A stretch of 64,000 nucleotides of DNA from Streptomyces genisteinicus (lineage in GTDB: Bacteria; Actinomycetota; Actinomycetes; Streptomycetales; Streptomycetaceae). The notes under the pieces were generated by a model. The model saw nothing but the letters and a program-made list of their open reading frames with translations. It did not search any database and had not been told where the DNA came from. Positions 38,664 through 46,800 of the stretch are shown here, piece by piece. The translations under genes were made by a program, and so were the position numbers. The stretch spans positions 496,001-560,000 of the forward strand of contig NZ_CP060825.1 of assembly GCF_014489615.1 (NCBI RefSeq), written 5' to 3'. Each line of letters starts with the position of its first letter. The first letter of the stretch is position 1.

Positions 38664-40504
38664 CCGCCGCCACAGCCGCGCCGGGCGGCCTCGTCACGCG
38701 GCTGACCCGTTCCCAGGCCCGGCTCCTGACGGGCGGGGTACTGCTCGGGACCGTCGGCGTGGTCTCCACCCTCGTGCAGCCGAAGCTGGTCGCCCACCTC
38801 ATCGAGGCGGTCGGGCGGGACGAGCCGGTCGCCCTCTTCGTCGTCCTGCTGGCCGTCCTGTTCGTGGCGGACGCCGCGCTCTCCGCGACCCAGGGGTGCC
38901 TCATCGGCCGGGCCGGCGAGAACATCGTCCGCGACGCCCGGGTCCTGCTCGCGGGGAAGGTGCTCCGCGCCGACCTCGGGTACCTCCACACCCAGCGGCA
39001 GGGCGACGTGCACACCCGGCTGGTGGGCGACACCGCGCTGATGAAGATCGCGCTCACCCAGAGCATGGCGCAGATCCTCCTCAACGGGCTGATCGTGCTC
39101 GGCGGGGTGGTGATGATGGCCCTGATCGACCTCTGGCTGCTGCTGGTGACCGTCGGCTGCCTCGGCGTGGCCAGCGTCGCCTCCATCGGGGTCGCCCGCG
39201 GGCTGCGCCGGGCGGCCCTGGTCAACCGCGCGGACACCGGCGAGTTCGGCGCCGACCTCCAGCGGGTGCTCGCGGCCCTGCCCACGGTGAAGGCGGCCGG
39301 GGCGGAGAGCCGGGAGGAGGACCGCCTCGCGGCGCGCGCGGACACGGTCCGCCGGTCCGGCAACCGGGTCACCGTGCTCAACGCCCTGTTCTCGCCGGTC
39401 CTCAACGTCGGGCTGCAGGCCTCGCTCGCCGCCGTGATGGGCATCGGCATGGCCAGGGTGGCGACCGGCTCCCTGGGCGTCGCCGATTTCACGGCCTTCA
39501 CGATGTACCTCTTCTACCTCGTCTCCCCGCTGGTCCTCGTCTTCCTCTCGCTCGGCACCTACCAGCAGGGCCGGGCCGCCATGCAGCGCGTGGACGAGCT
39601 GGACGGCATCCCGCAGGAGGACGCCCCCGCTCCCGCCGGCAGTGCGGGTGCCGCTCCGGACCCGGTGCGGGACGCGAGCGCCGAGCCGCCCGTCCCTGGC
39701 GGGCATCCGGCCGTCGAGTTCCGCGACGTCCGCTTCGGCTACGGCGACCGGCCCGTCCTGGACGCCGTGTCCTTCACCGTGCCCCGGCGCGGGCTCACCG
39801 CACTCGTCGGTGTCTCCGGCGCCGGCAAGACCACGGTCTTCCAGCTCGTCGAACGGTTCTACCGCCCCGAACGGGGCGCCGTGCTCCTGGACGGCAGGGA
39901 CATCGCGCACCTGTCACCCGCCGAGATCCGCGGCGGCGTCGGCTACGTCCAGCAGGACAGCGCCGCGATGCGCGGCACCGTCCGGGAGAACATCGTGTAC
40001 GCCGCGCCCGACGCCACCGAGGCCGACATCGCGGAGGCGGTCGACCTGGCCGGGCTCACCGCTGTGGTCGCGGCCCTGCCCGAGGGCCTGGACACCCCGC
40101 TCGGCGACCACGGCACCGGACTCTCCGGCGGACAGCGGCAGCGGCTCTGCGTGGCCAGGGCGCTGCTCCAGAAGCCCGCCGTGATCCTCCTCGACGAGGC
40201 CACCGCCCATCTCGACTCCGAGTCGGAGGCGGCGCTGCGCGACAGTCTGCGGCGCATCGCCCGCCGCTGCGCGGTCGTCGCCATCGCGCACCGCATCTCC
40301 ACCGTGGTGGAGGCCGACCGCATCGTGGTCCTCGACGACGGCCGGGTACGCGCCGTCGGCACCCACGCGCAGCTCATCCGCGACGACGCCCTCTACGGCC
40401 GGCTGGCCGCGGCTCAGTTCGCGGACGGCGCCCGTACCGAGGCGGCGTCGCTGGCGGCCACCGGCGCACCGTCCTCGCGGCCCGGCGCGGGAGTGGCCGG
40501 ATGA
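38660..40504 (+). CDS. ABC transporter, fused permease and ATPase (LinT/CypT-like exporter)
   Basis: This 614-aa half-transporter has six membrane helices in residues ~20-300 and an ATPase domain from about 350. The ATPase domain has Walker A GVSGAGKTTV, signature LSGGQRQRL and Walker B VILLDEATAHLD. There is no N-terminal peptidase (C39) domain, so leader removal must be done elsewhere. It overlaps the methyltransferase by ATGA and would export the finished peptides. A Pro/Ala-rich insertion at about residues 320-345 separates the domains. Confidence 0.9.
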   Translation: MTAATAAPGGLVTRLTRSQARLLTGGVLLGTVGVVSTLVQPKLVAHLIEAVGRDEPVALFVVLLAVLFVADAALSATQGCLIGRAGENIVRDARVLLAGKVLRADLGYLHTQRQGDVHTRLVGDTALMKIALTQSMAQILLNGLIVLGGVVMMALIDLWLLLVTVGCLGVASVASIGVARGLRRAALVNRADTGEFGADLQRVLAALPTVKAAGAESREEDRLAARADTVRRSGNRVTVLNALFSPVLNVGLQASLAAVMGIGMARVATGSLGVADFTAFTMYLFYLVSPLVLVFLSLGTYQQGRAAMQRVDELDGIPQEDAPAPAGSAGAAPDPVRDASAEPPVPGGHPAVEFRDVRFGYGDRPVLDAVSFTVPRRGLTALVGVSGAGKTTVFQLVERFYRPERGAVLLDGRDIAHLSPAEIRGGVGYVQQDSAAMRGTVRENIVYAAPDATEADIAEAVDLAGLTAVVAALPEGLDTPLGDHGTGLSGGQRQRLCVARALLQKPAVILLDEATAHLDSESEAALRDSLRRIARRCAVVAIAHRISTVVEADRIVVLDDGRVRAVGTHAQLIRDDALYGRLAAAQFADGARTEAASLAATGAPSSRPGAGVAG

Positions 40505-40601
40505 CCCCCGCCGCCGCGGGCGCCGGTCAGACGGCGCACCGCCCGCCCGGCCCCGGCGGCGACGCCCGCCGGCTCTGTGCCCAGGGCCCGGGACGCCCCC
40601 G

Positions 40602-42092
40602 GTGAGCGCGGTGGACGCGGCCGTCGTCGGCAGCGGGCCGAACGGCCTCGCCGCCGCCGTCGTGCTGGCCCGCGCCGGCCTGCGGGTCGAGGTGTACGAG
40701 GCCGCCGGCACCCTGGGGGGCGGGCTGCGCGGAGCCGACCTGTTCGACTCCGGCGTCGTCCACGACATCTGCTCGGCGGTGCATCCGATGGGCATGTCCT
40801 CCCCGTTCTTCCGGGAGTTCGGCCTCGACGCGCGGGTGGACATGCTCCGCCCGGAGATCAGCTACGCCCACCCCCTCGACGACGGGCGGGCCGCCCTCGC
40901 CTGGCACGACCTCGACGCGACCTGCGCCGGGCTCGGTCCGGACGGAGCGCGCTGGCGCCGCCTGATGGAGCCGCTGCTGGCGCACGGCACGGAGCTGGCC
41001 GGGCTGCTCCTGTCCGACCTGCGGCGGCCTCCCGGCCTCCGGGCCGCCCCGGCCCTGCTGAGCCGGGTCCTGCTCCACGGGACCCGGCTGGGGCCCCTCG
41101 CCTTCCGCGGCGAGAAGGCCCCGGCGCTGCTGGCCGGCGCCGCCGCACATGTGACCGGCCCGCTGCCGTCGCTGCCCGGCGCCGCGGTCGGGCTGCTGCT
41201 CGCACAGCTCGCCCACGGGCCGGGCTGGCCGGTACCGCGCGGCGGCAGCCGGAGCATCGCGGACGCCCTGGCGGCCGACATCCAGGCGCACGGGGGCGTG
41301 CTGCACACCGGCCGGGAGATCACCGACCTGCGCGAGCTGGACGGAGTGCGGGCGGTTCTCCTCGACGTCTCCCCCACCGCACTGGAATCCCTCGCCGGCG
41401 GCCGGCTGCCCCCTCGCTACGCCCGCGCGCTGCGCCGCTACCGCTACGGCCCGGCGGCCGGCAAGGCCGACTTCCTCGTCTCGGAGCCGATCCCCTGGTC
41501 CGCCCCCGAAGTCGGCCGGGCGGTGACCGTGCACCTCGGAGGGACGGCGCGGGAGGTCTTCCGGCAGGAGACGGCCACCGCCCGGGGCCTACCGGGCGAA
41601 CGGCCCTTCGTGCTGGTGGTGGACCCGGCCGTGGCCGACCCGGGGCGCGCCCTCCCCGGGCGCCGTCCGGTGTGGGCGTACGCGCACCTCCCGCACGGCT
41701 CCACCCGCGATCCGCTGCCGCTGGTGCGGGCGGCGATCGAGCGCCACGCGCCCGGGTTCACCGACACCGTGGTCGCCGAACGCGGCGTGTCCGGGGCCGC
41801 GCTGGCCCGCTACAACCCCAACTACGTCGGCGGGGACATCGCTACGGGAGCCCTCGGCCTGCGGCAGTCCGTCTTCCGGCCCGTGGTCCGCTGGGACCCG
41901 TACCGCACCCCGCTGCCGGGCGTCTACCTCTGCTCGGCCGCCACCCCGCCGGGTCCCGGCGTGCACGGGATGTGCGGCCTGCTGGCCGCCCGGAGCGCCC
42001 TGCGCCGGGAGTTCGGCCTGCGGGTGCCGCCGCTGGGACGGAGCGGGGCGGGGGCCCGTGGCGCCCGCCGGGACGGAGCGGCCGCGGAGTGA
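40602..42092 (+). CDS. Phytoene-dehydrogenase-like FAD oxidoreductase in the RiPP cluster
   Basis: The 496-aa flavoprotein has the dinucleotide motif VVGSGPNGLAAAVVLARAG and the following Glu in VEVYEA. A GG doublet (TLGGGL) and a C-terminal FAD segment (LCSAATPPGPGVHGMCG) complete it. It belongs to the same broad family as the protein at 25511-27052 but is not a close copy. It starts at GTG 40602, 97 bp after the transporter, on the same strand. A redox tailoring step on the RiPP is likely from context. I believe some linaridin clusters carry oxidoreductases, but I cannot confirm that this type is among them. Confidence 0.8.
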   Translation: MSAVDAAVVGSGPNGLAAAVVLARAGLRVEVYEAAGTLGGGLRGADLFDSGVVHDICSAVHPMGMSSPFFREFGLDARVDMLRPEISYAHPLDDGRAALAWHDLDATCAGLGPDGARWRRLMEPLLAHGTELAGLLLSDLRRPPGLRAAPALLSRVLLHGTRLGPLAFRGEKAPALLAGAAAHVTGPLPSLPGAAVGLLLAQLAHGPGWPVPRGGSRSIADALAADIQAHGGVLHTGREITDLRELDGVRAVLLDVSPTALESLAGGRLPPRYARALRRYRYGPAAGKADFLVSEPIPWSAPEVGRAVTVHLGGTAREVFRQETATARGLPGERPFVLVVDPAVADPGRALPGRRPVWAYAHLPHGSTRDPLPLVRAAIERHAPGFTDTVVAERGVSGAALARYNPNYVGGDIATGALGLRQSVFRPVVRWDPYRTPLPGVYLCSAATPPGPGVHGMCGLLAARSALRREFGLRVPPLGRSGAGARGARRDGAAAE

Positions 42093-42245
42093 GACCAACG
42101 GGCGGAGCCGTCGCGCCGCCCGTCACCGCCCACACCCCGCGGCGCTCACGCGCAGAGCGCCCGCACCCGGCCGCCTGCACCCGGCGGCGCTCACCCGGCC
42201 GCCCGCACCCCGCCGCGCTCCCCCGCCGAGCGGTCACACCCAGCC
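42093..42245. repeat. Degenerate GC-rich repeats including copies of the downstream gene's 3' end
   Basis: Motifs such as CCGCGGCGCTCACGCGC (42137) echo CAGCCGCGCTCACGCGC at the 3' end of the LuxR gene (42241). CACCCGGC/CCGC units recur several times between. No gene is visible. Confidence 0.45.
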
Positions 42246-43238
42246 GCGCTCACGCGCGAGCAGCGCGGCCTGGGCCCGGTTGCAGGCGCCCAGCAGCGTC
42301 AGGACGTCGGAGATGTGCCGCCGGTAGGTGCGCAGGGACATGCGTGCCTGCCGGGCACCCGTCTCGTCCTTGCTCACGGCGCACATGGCGGTGAGCACCA
42401 GGCGCTGGGTGTCGGTGAGCCGGACGGTGCGCCCGGTGTCCACCGCCGCGAGGTCGGCGAAGTCGGTCGCGGTGGCCCACAGCCGCTCGAAGAGGCCGAC
42501 CAGGCTGCTCACCAGCCCGCTCTCCTCGGTGTACAGGGCGCCGCGCCCGGTGTCGCGGGCGTCGATGGGCACCAGTGCCGCGTGCCGGTCGCAGACGAGA
42601 ACCGTCTCGGACAGCTGGTCCGCGACCCTGACGGCCGCGCCGCCGGCATGCAGGTGCCGCATCCTGCCGAGGCTCTCCGCGTCGGCGAGCGCCGTCGTCC
42701 GCACCAGGACCCGCACGCGCACCGTCCGGCTCAGCCGCCCCAGATCGAGATGCCGGGCGTAGGCGGCGCGCTCCGGTGTGAGTGCGTCGCAGGGGTCCGC
42801 CGCGAGCACCTCCGACCGTGCCCCGAAGGCCAGTTGGCCCGCCCGGGCGCGTACCGCCCGCGGGTCCTCCAGCCGGACCAGCGCGGCGGCGGCGTCTCCC
42901 GGGGCCGCGGCCCCGGGCACCGGTCTCTCGTGCCGCAGCGACCGCAGGACCGGCCGCATGTCGACGAGCTGACGCATCGTCCGGTGCGCCGCGTCCAGCT
43001 GCTCGCCCGCCAGCCGGGGAACGGCGACGACGGGATCCACCGCCCAGGTGGTCGCGTCGTCCCCGTGCAGCAGGCGCAGCTCCCGGAGCCGCGCGACGGC
43101 CCGCAGCACGGTCTCCCGTTCGTCCGGTGACGTCCCGGGGATCCGCCGCTGGGGTGTTCCGGGATTCCGCAGGAAGTGGCGGTAGACGTCCTCCTCGGTG
43201 CTGGTCAGACCGAGTACGGACATGCTGTGGGCATTCAT
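42234..43238 (-). CDS. LuxR-type transcriptional regulator with TrmB-like N-terminus
   Basis: The 334-aa protein has an N-terminal winged-helix-like segment (GLTSTEEDVYRHFLRNPGT). A central ligand- or phospholipase-D-like domain follows, with VRVLVRTTALADAESLGRMRHLHAGG. A C-terminal LuxR-type HTH has LTDTQRLVLTAMCAVSKDETGARQ and RTYRRHISDVLTLLG. This layout is common for regulators beside actinobacterial RiPP and other natural product genes. ATG 43238 has GGGAGG upstream. It is convergent with the FAD oxidoreductase and divergent from the P-loop/HTH regulator, so it is a candidate local regulator of the RiPP cluster. Confidence 0.85.
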   Translation of the reverse strand: MNAHSMSVLGLTSTEEDVYRHFLRNPGTPQRRIPGTSPDERETVLRAVARLRELRLLHGDDATTWAVDPVVAVPRLAGEQLDAAHRTMRQLVDMRPVLRSLRHERPVPGAAAPGDAAAALVRLEDPRAVRARAGQLAFGARSEVLAADPCDALTPERAAYARHLDLGRLSRTVRVRVLVRTTALADAESLGRMRHLHAGGAAVRVADQLSETVLVCDRHAALVPIDARDTGRGALYTEESGLVSSLVGLFERLWATATDFADLAAVDTGRTVRLTDTQRLVLTAMCAVSKDETGARQARMSLRTYRRHISDVLTLLGACNRAQAALLARERGWV

Positions 43239-43442
43239 GCGGCCTCCCTGGGGATCCGGTCCGGTCACCCGGCGCGATCACCGCTCCACGCTAGCCACGA
43301 CCCCCGGCCGGTGGGGTCCCACAGGGGTCTCACGGGAGTCTCACAGGCCGATCCGGTTCATGGTCTTCTCGTCGTGGAGCCCGCTCACTAGGGTGTCGCC
43401 GTGTTCGAGGACGGTCCTGCGGGAAGCGTGGTGGAAGGCCTC

Positions 43443-45278
43443 ATGACCGAGGCTGCGGCGACGGGTGCACCGGCTCGGGCGACGCCCGAAGTGCTGCGGG
43501 CGGTGATGGACCGTCACCGGCTGGTGAACCTGACGGGGCCGCTCGGGAGCGGCAAGTCCTGGCTGGTGTCACGGCTGGGGCCGTCGCGCGTGGTGGACCT
43601 GTCCCGCGACGGCTCCCCGGACGCCGTGCGGGCGGCGCTCGCCGAGCCCACCACCCGGCCGCTGGTGCTGGACAGCGCCGACGGCCCGGACGCCCTCGCG
43701 GTGCTGGACGGCGTACGGCTCCCGCACGAGACGCCCGCCGCACCGCTGCTCGTCGTGAGCCGGCGTTCCTTATTGGCCCAGCCCGGCTGGACGCTCTCGG
43801 GAGCGGCCGTCCTGGAGACCGCGCCCTGGTCCGACCAGCGGATCGCGCGGCTGGCGGCCGACGCACAACTGCCCGCCGCCGCGGCACGGGAGCTGGTCGT
43901 CCGCATGGCCGGCGGCAACCCGCTGGTCGCCGGCGCGGCCTGCCGGGCGCTGCACGCGGGCGCCTCACCGGACGCCCCCGGGGCCGTCGCCGACCAGGCC
44001 GTGCAGGAGATCACCGCGCGTCTGTCGCGCGAGCGTCCCGGCCCCGGGTGGGAGAGCGCCCTGGACAGGCTCGCCACCGTCTGGGGCGGGGACCGGGAGC
44101 TCCTCGACGAGAGCCGGGAGCTCTTCGAGTCGCTGGGCCGGCTCAGCCTCATCGGCCGTACGGAACTCGGTCTGGCCGTGCTGGAGCCGTTCCGCTCCGT
44201 GCTCCGGCTGGCCCACCGGTGGCGGCAGCCCGCGGCCCACCACGGGGTGCTGTCCCGCGCGGTCACCCGCCGCAGGCGGCAGCTGGCCGCGGAGCCGGAC
44301 GTGGCGCACCGGGGGCGGCTCGCCGAGGGGACCATGGCCCTCCTCGACCACCCCGTCGTCCGCGAGACGCTGTTCCCGGCGAGCGCGGCCGACGGTTCGA
44401 TCGAGACGGCGGCACCGGACGACGCCGACGACATCGGCGGGCTGATGCACCAGTGGGCCCGGCAGGGCGGCATGGACACCCGGCGCACGGAGCGCATGGT
44501 GGACAGGTGGCTGCGTGACGACCCCACCGGCTTCCGGCTGGCCCGGGACCGCGACGGCCGGGCCGTGGGCGTCATGGGTCTGGTGCATGCCGCCGACCGC
44601 ACCGTCGGCAGCATGGAGCCCCTGCTCCAGCAGCACACGGACCGGCTGATGGGCGGTCAGCCGACCCGGTCCCTGGTCCTCGGAGCCGCGTACTGCCCGG
44701 ACCGCGGACTGCACGCGCGGCTGCTGCGGGACCTGCTCCACCACGTCATGGCGAACAGCGTGCTGCTGACGGTCTCCACTCCGAGCCCGCACTACCAGCA
44801 GCTTCTGACGAGCCTGCACTTCCACGAGCACGGCACCACGGCCGACGACGTCTACCGGTGCGGCCGCAAGCCCGAGATCTACAGCCAGGACTTCGGACAC
44901 GACGCGATCACCGCATGGGTGGAACGACTCCCCTTCGGTCTGCGGACGGCCGGGCCCTCGGCCACCGGCCGCGACGTGGGCGAGGCGCTCGCGCACCTCT
45001 CCGACCCCGCCTGGCTGGCGCACAGCCCGCTGCTGCGCTCCCCGGGCACACCGACGGCGGAGGATCTGCGGAAGGCGCTGCGGGACGGGGTGTGCGCCCT
45101 GGCGGACAGCGACACGCGCGAGGACGCCGAGGCCGGGCAGATCCTGCTGCACTACTACCTCGGGCGCCGGCAGACCCATCAGCAGCTGGCGCGCCGGCTC
45201 CATCTGAGCCGGGCCACCTACTTCCGCCGGCTGCGGCACGGGCTGGATCTGCTCGGGCAGCGGCTGGACGCGGACTGA
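43443..45278 (+). CDS. Multidomain regulator: P-loop ATPase, GNAT-like middle, C-terminal HTH; contains TTA codon
   Basis: The 611-aa protein has a Walker A motif NLTGPLGSGKSW near residues 27-38 and a Walker B-like LVLDSAD. A middle region reads like a GNAT fold (ADDIGGLMHQWARQGG, RAVGVMGLVHAAD). The C-terminal HTH is QTHQQLARRLHLSRATYFRRLR. It resembles AAA-type regulators of actinobacterial secondary metabolism. ATG 43443 is chosen for GGAAGG just upstream; GTG 43401 would add 14 residues. Codon 110 (43770-43772) is TTA, so production would need bldA tRNA. Two strong hairpins follow the gene. Confidence 0.8.
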   Translation: MTEAAATGAPARATPEVLRAVMDRHRLVNLTGPLGSGKSWLVSRLGPSRVVDLSRDGSPDAVRAALAEPTTRPLVLDSADGPDALAVLDGVRLPHETPAAPLLVVSRRSLLAQPGWTLSGAAVLETAPWSDQRIARLAADAQLPAAAARELVVRMAGGNPLVAGAACRALHAGASPDAPGAVADQAVQEITARLSRERPGPGWESALDRLATVWGGDRELLDESRELFESLGRLSLIGRTELGLAVLEPFRSVLRLAHRWRQPAAHHGVLSRAVTRRRRQLAAEPDVAHRGRLAEGTMALLDHPVVRETLFPASAADGSIETAAPDDADDIGGLMHQWARQGGMDTRRTERMVDRWLRDDPTGFRLARDRDGRAVGVMGLVHAADRTVGSMEPLLQQHTDRLMGGQPTRSLVLGAAYCPDRGLHARLLRDLLHHVMANSVLLTVSTPSPHYQQLLTSLHFHEHGTTADDVYRCGRKPEIYSQDFGHDAITAWVERLPFGLRTAGPSATGRDVGEALAHLSDPAWLAHSPLLRSPGTPTAEDLRKALRDGVCALADSDTREDAEAGQILLHYYLGRRQTHQQLARRLHLSRATYFRRLRHGLDLLGQRLDAD

Positions 45279-45285
45279 GCGCCGC

Positions 45286-45323
45286 GCGCCGCCGCCCCTG
45301 CCGCGCGGCAGGGGCGGCGGCGC
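45286..45323 (+). terminator. 18-bp terminator hairpin after the P-loop/HTH regulator
   Basis: GCGCCGCCGCCCCTGCCG (45286-45303) is followed after CG by its perfect complement (45306-45323). It begins eight bases past the stop codon. Confidence 0.88.
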
Positions 45324-45396
45324 GGCCGCGGCGGCCCGGCTCGACGCCCTGCGGCAGCAGCGGGCCCTCCGGGCCGCCCTTGTCCGGATCCTGGCG

Positions 45397-45483
45397 GGCC
45401 CTGACCGCCCTGATCGAGCGGAGGGCGTCAGGGCGGTCAGGGCCTCACCACCACGGGCCAGGGCGGTCAGGGCCTCACCACCA
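45397..45483. terminator. 17-bp hairpin with duplicated right arm between convergent genes
   Basis: GGCCCTGACCGCCCTGA (45397-45413) pairs with 45428-45444 over a 14-nt loop. The right arm with flanking CTCACCACCA is repeated at 45459-45483 (25-bp unit, period 30), where it also encodes the stop and last codons of the MatC-like gene. The left arm can therefore pair with either copy. Confidence 0.8.
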
Positions 45484-46785
45484 TCCGAAGGCGGCGCAGG
45501 CCAGCGCCGGAGCGACGACGACGGAGGCGAGTCCGCAGGTGAGGAGCTGCCGGAAGAGCGGTGCCCGGGCGGCCGGGTCGGCGGCGCCGAGGATCAGGCC
45601 GCCGGTGATGCCCAGCGGATTGATGTCGACCAGGATCGACGCCAGCGCGATCGCGAGGATGGCGCCCACGGGTGAGGCCCCGTCGGCGACGAGCGCCGGG
45701 ACCAGCGGCATCGTGGTCGCGAAGACCGCGATGGAGCTTGCGGCGAAGGACGTGATCCCGGCGATGTAGCACAGGACGAGCAGGCTCAGCATCGGCGATC
45801 CCTCCACGCGCAGCAGGTCGCTGATGCGGGCGAAGGCTCCCAGATCCTGCATCAGGCCGACGTAGGTGAGGAGTCCGCCGATCAGGAGCACGATGTTCCA
45901 GGGAATCCGGGAGATGATCTCGTTCGGATCCAGCCGGAGGACGAGCTGCTGGACGACCGCGGCGGTGAGACCCAGGTATCCGATGTTGATGTCGAAGCCG
46001 ACGGACAGCACCACCACGGCGAGCAGACACGTCAGCGTGAGAATCCGGGCCGCGATCGGGGAACGCGCGCGCCGGGTGTCCTCCTCCCGTACGGGCCCGG
46101 TGCCGTGGCCTGTGGCCGGCACGGCGGCCGGCGTGCCCGGGGGCGGAGTCGCAAGCGTCGTGAGGCGACCGCGGGGCATGGCCCCGGTGCGCGTACCGAC
46201 CACGAGACAGGCGGTGGAGACGAGGAGGCCCGCCAGCACTCCTCCGGCGAAGAAGCTGACCGGCGCGGAGCCGGGCAGGCCGACGCCGAGTTTCTCGCCG
46301 AGCTGATGCGCGGTGGTGCCGTACACGGCCAGCGGCGAGAGGAGCCCGCTGATGATGCCGGTGAGACCGAGTACGGCCGCGATGAGCGGCGGTATCCCGT
46401 ACCGCGCGGCGATCCCGAGCGCGATCGGCGCGACGATGGCGGTGGCCGCCGCCGGGAGAGTGCCGATCGCCGTCAGCACGGCACCGATCAGGAACGGCAC
46501 CAGAGCGATCATCAGGGCCTGTCCGCGGACCAGGCGGAGCATGCCGTCGAGGAGCCAGTCGAGGGTGCCGTTGATCTGGGCGACCGCGAACAGCGCCGTG
46601 ATGCCGACGAGCAGCACGAAGAAGTCGCCGGGGAAGAACGCCGTCACCTCCTCGGCGCCGCGGTCCGCGGCGAGGCCGACGAGGAAGGCGGCCGGCAGGG
46701 CGGCGAGTCCGAGGTGGAACCGCGGAACGAGGGCTGCGGCGAAGAGAGCGATGAGTACGACGATGGACACGTCGGCCACGGACAT
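45475..46785 (-). CDS. MatC/SLC13-type dicarboxylate carrier
   Basis: The 436-aa membrane protein has about 11-12 helices. The N-terminal half matches the MatC dicarboxylate carrier domain (FLVGLAADRGAEEVTAFFPGDFFVLLVGITALFAVAQINGT). A central cytoplasmic loop of about 45 residues (Arg/Thr/Pro/Gly-rich) divides two similar halves, and the Ile/Ser/Ala-rich PLAVYGTTAHQ and INPLGITGG loops resemble SLC13 substrate hairpins. It probably imports a dicarboxylate such as malonate. It lies 15 bp after the CoA transferase gene on the same strand, so the two form an operon for uptake and activation. Confidence 0.85.
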   Translation of the reverse strand: MSVADVSIVVLIALFAAALVPRFHLGLAALPAAFLVGLAADRGAEEVTAFFPGDFFVLLVGITALFAVAQINGTLDWLLDGMLRLVRGQALMIALVPFLIGAVLTAIGTLPAAATAIVAPIALGIAARYGIPPLIAAVLGLTGIISGLLSPLAVYGTTAHQLGEKLGVGLPGSAPVSFFAGGVLAGLLVSTACLVVGTRTGAMPRGRLTTLATPPPGTPAAVPATGHGTGPVREEDTRRARSPIAARILTLTCLLAVVVLSVGFDINIGYLGLTAAVVQQLVLRLDPNEIISRIPWNIVLLIGGLLTYVGLMQDLGAFARISDLLRVEGSPMLSLLVLCYIAGITSFAASSIAVFATTMPLVPALVADGASPVGAILAIALASILVDINPLGITGGLILGAADPAARAPLFRQLLTCGLASVVVAPALACAAFGWW

Positions 46786-46800
46786 GAGTGCGTTCCCCGT

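Noticed and set aside
40602..42092. Carotenoid phytoene desaturase
   Set aside because: No phytoene synthase or GGPP synthase is in the window. The family is broad and the context is a RiPP cluster.
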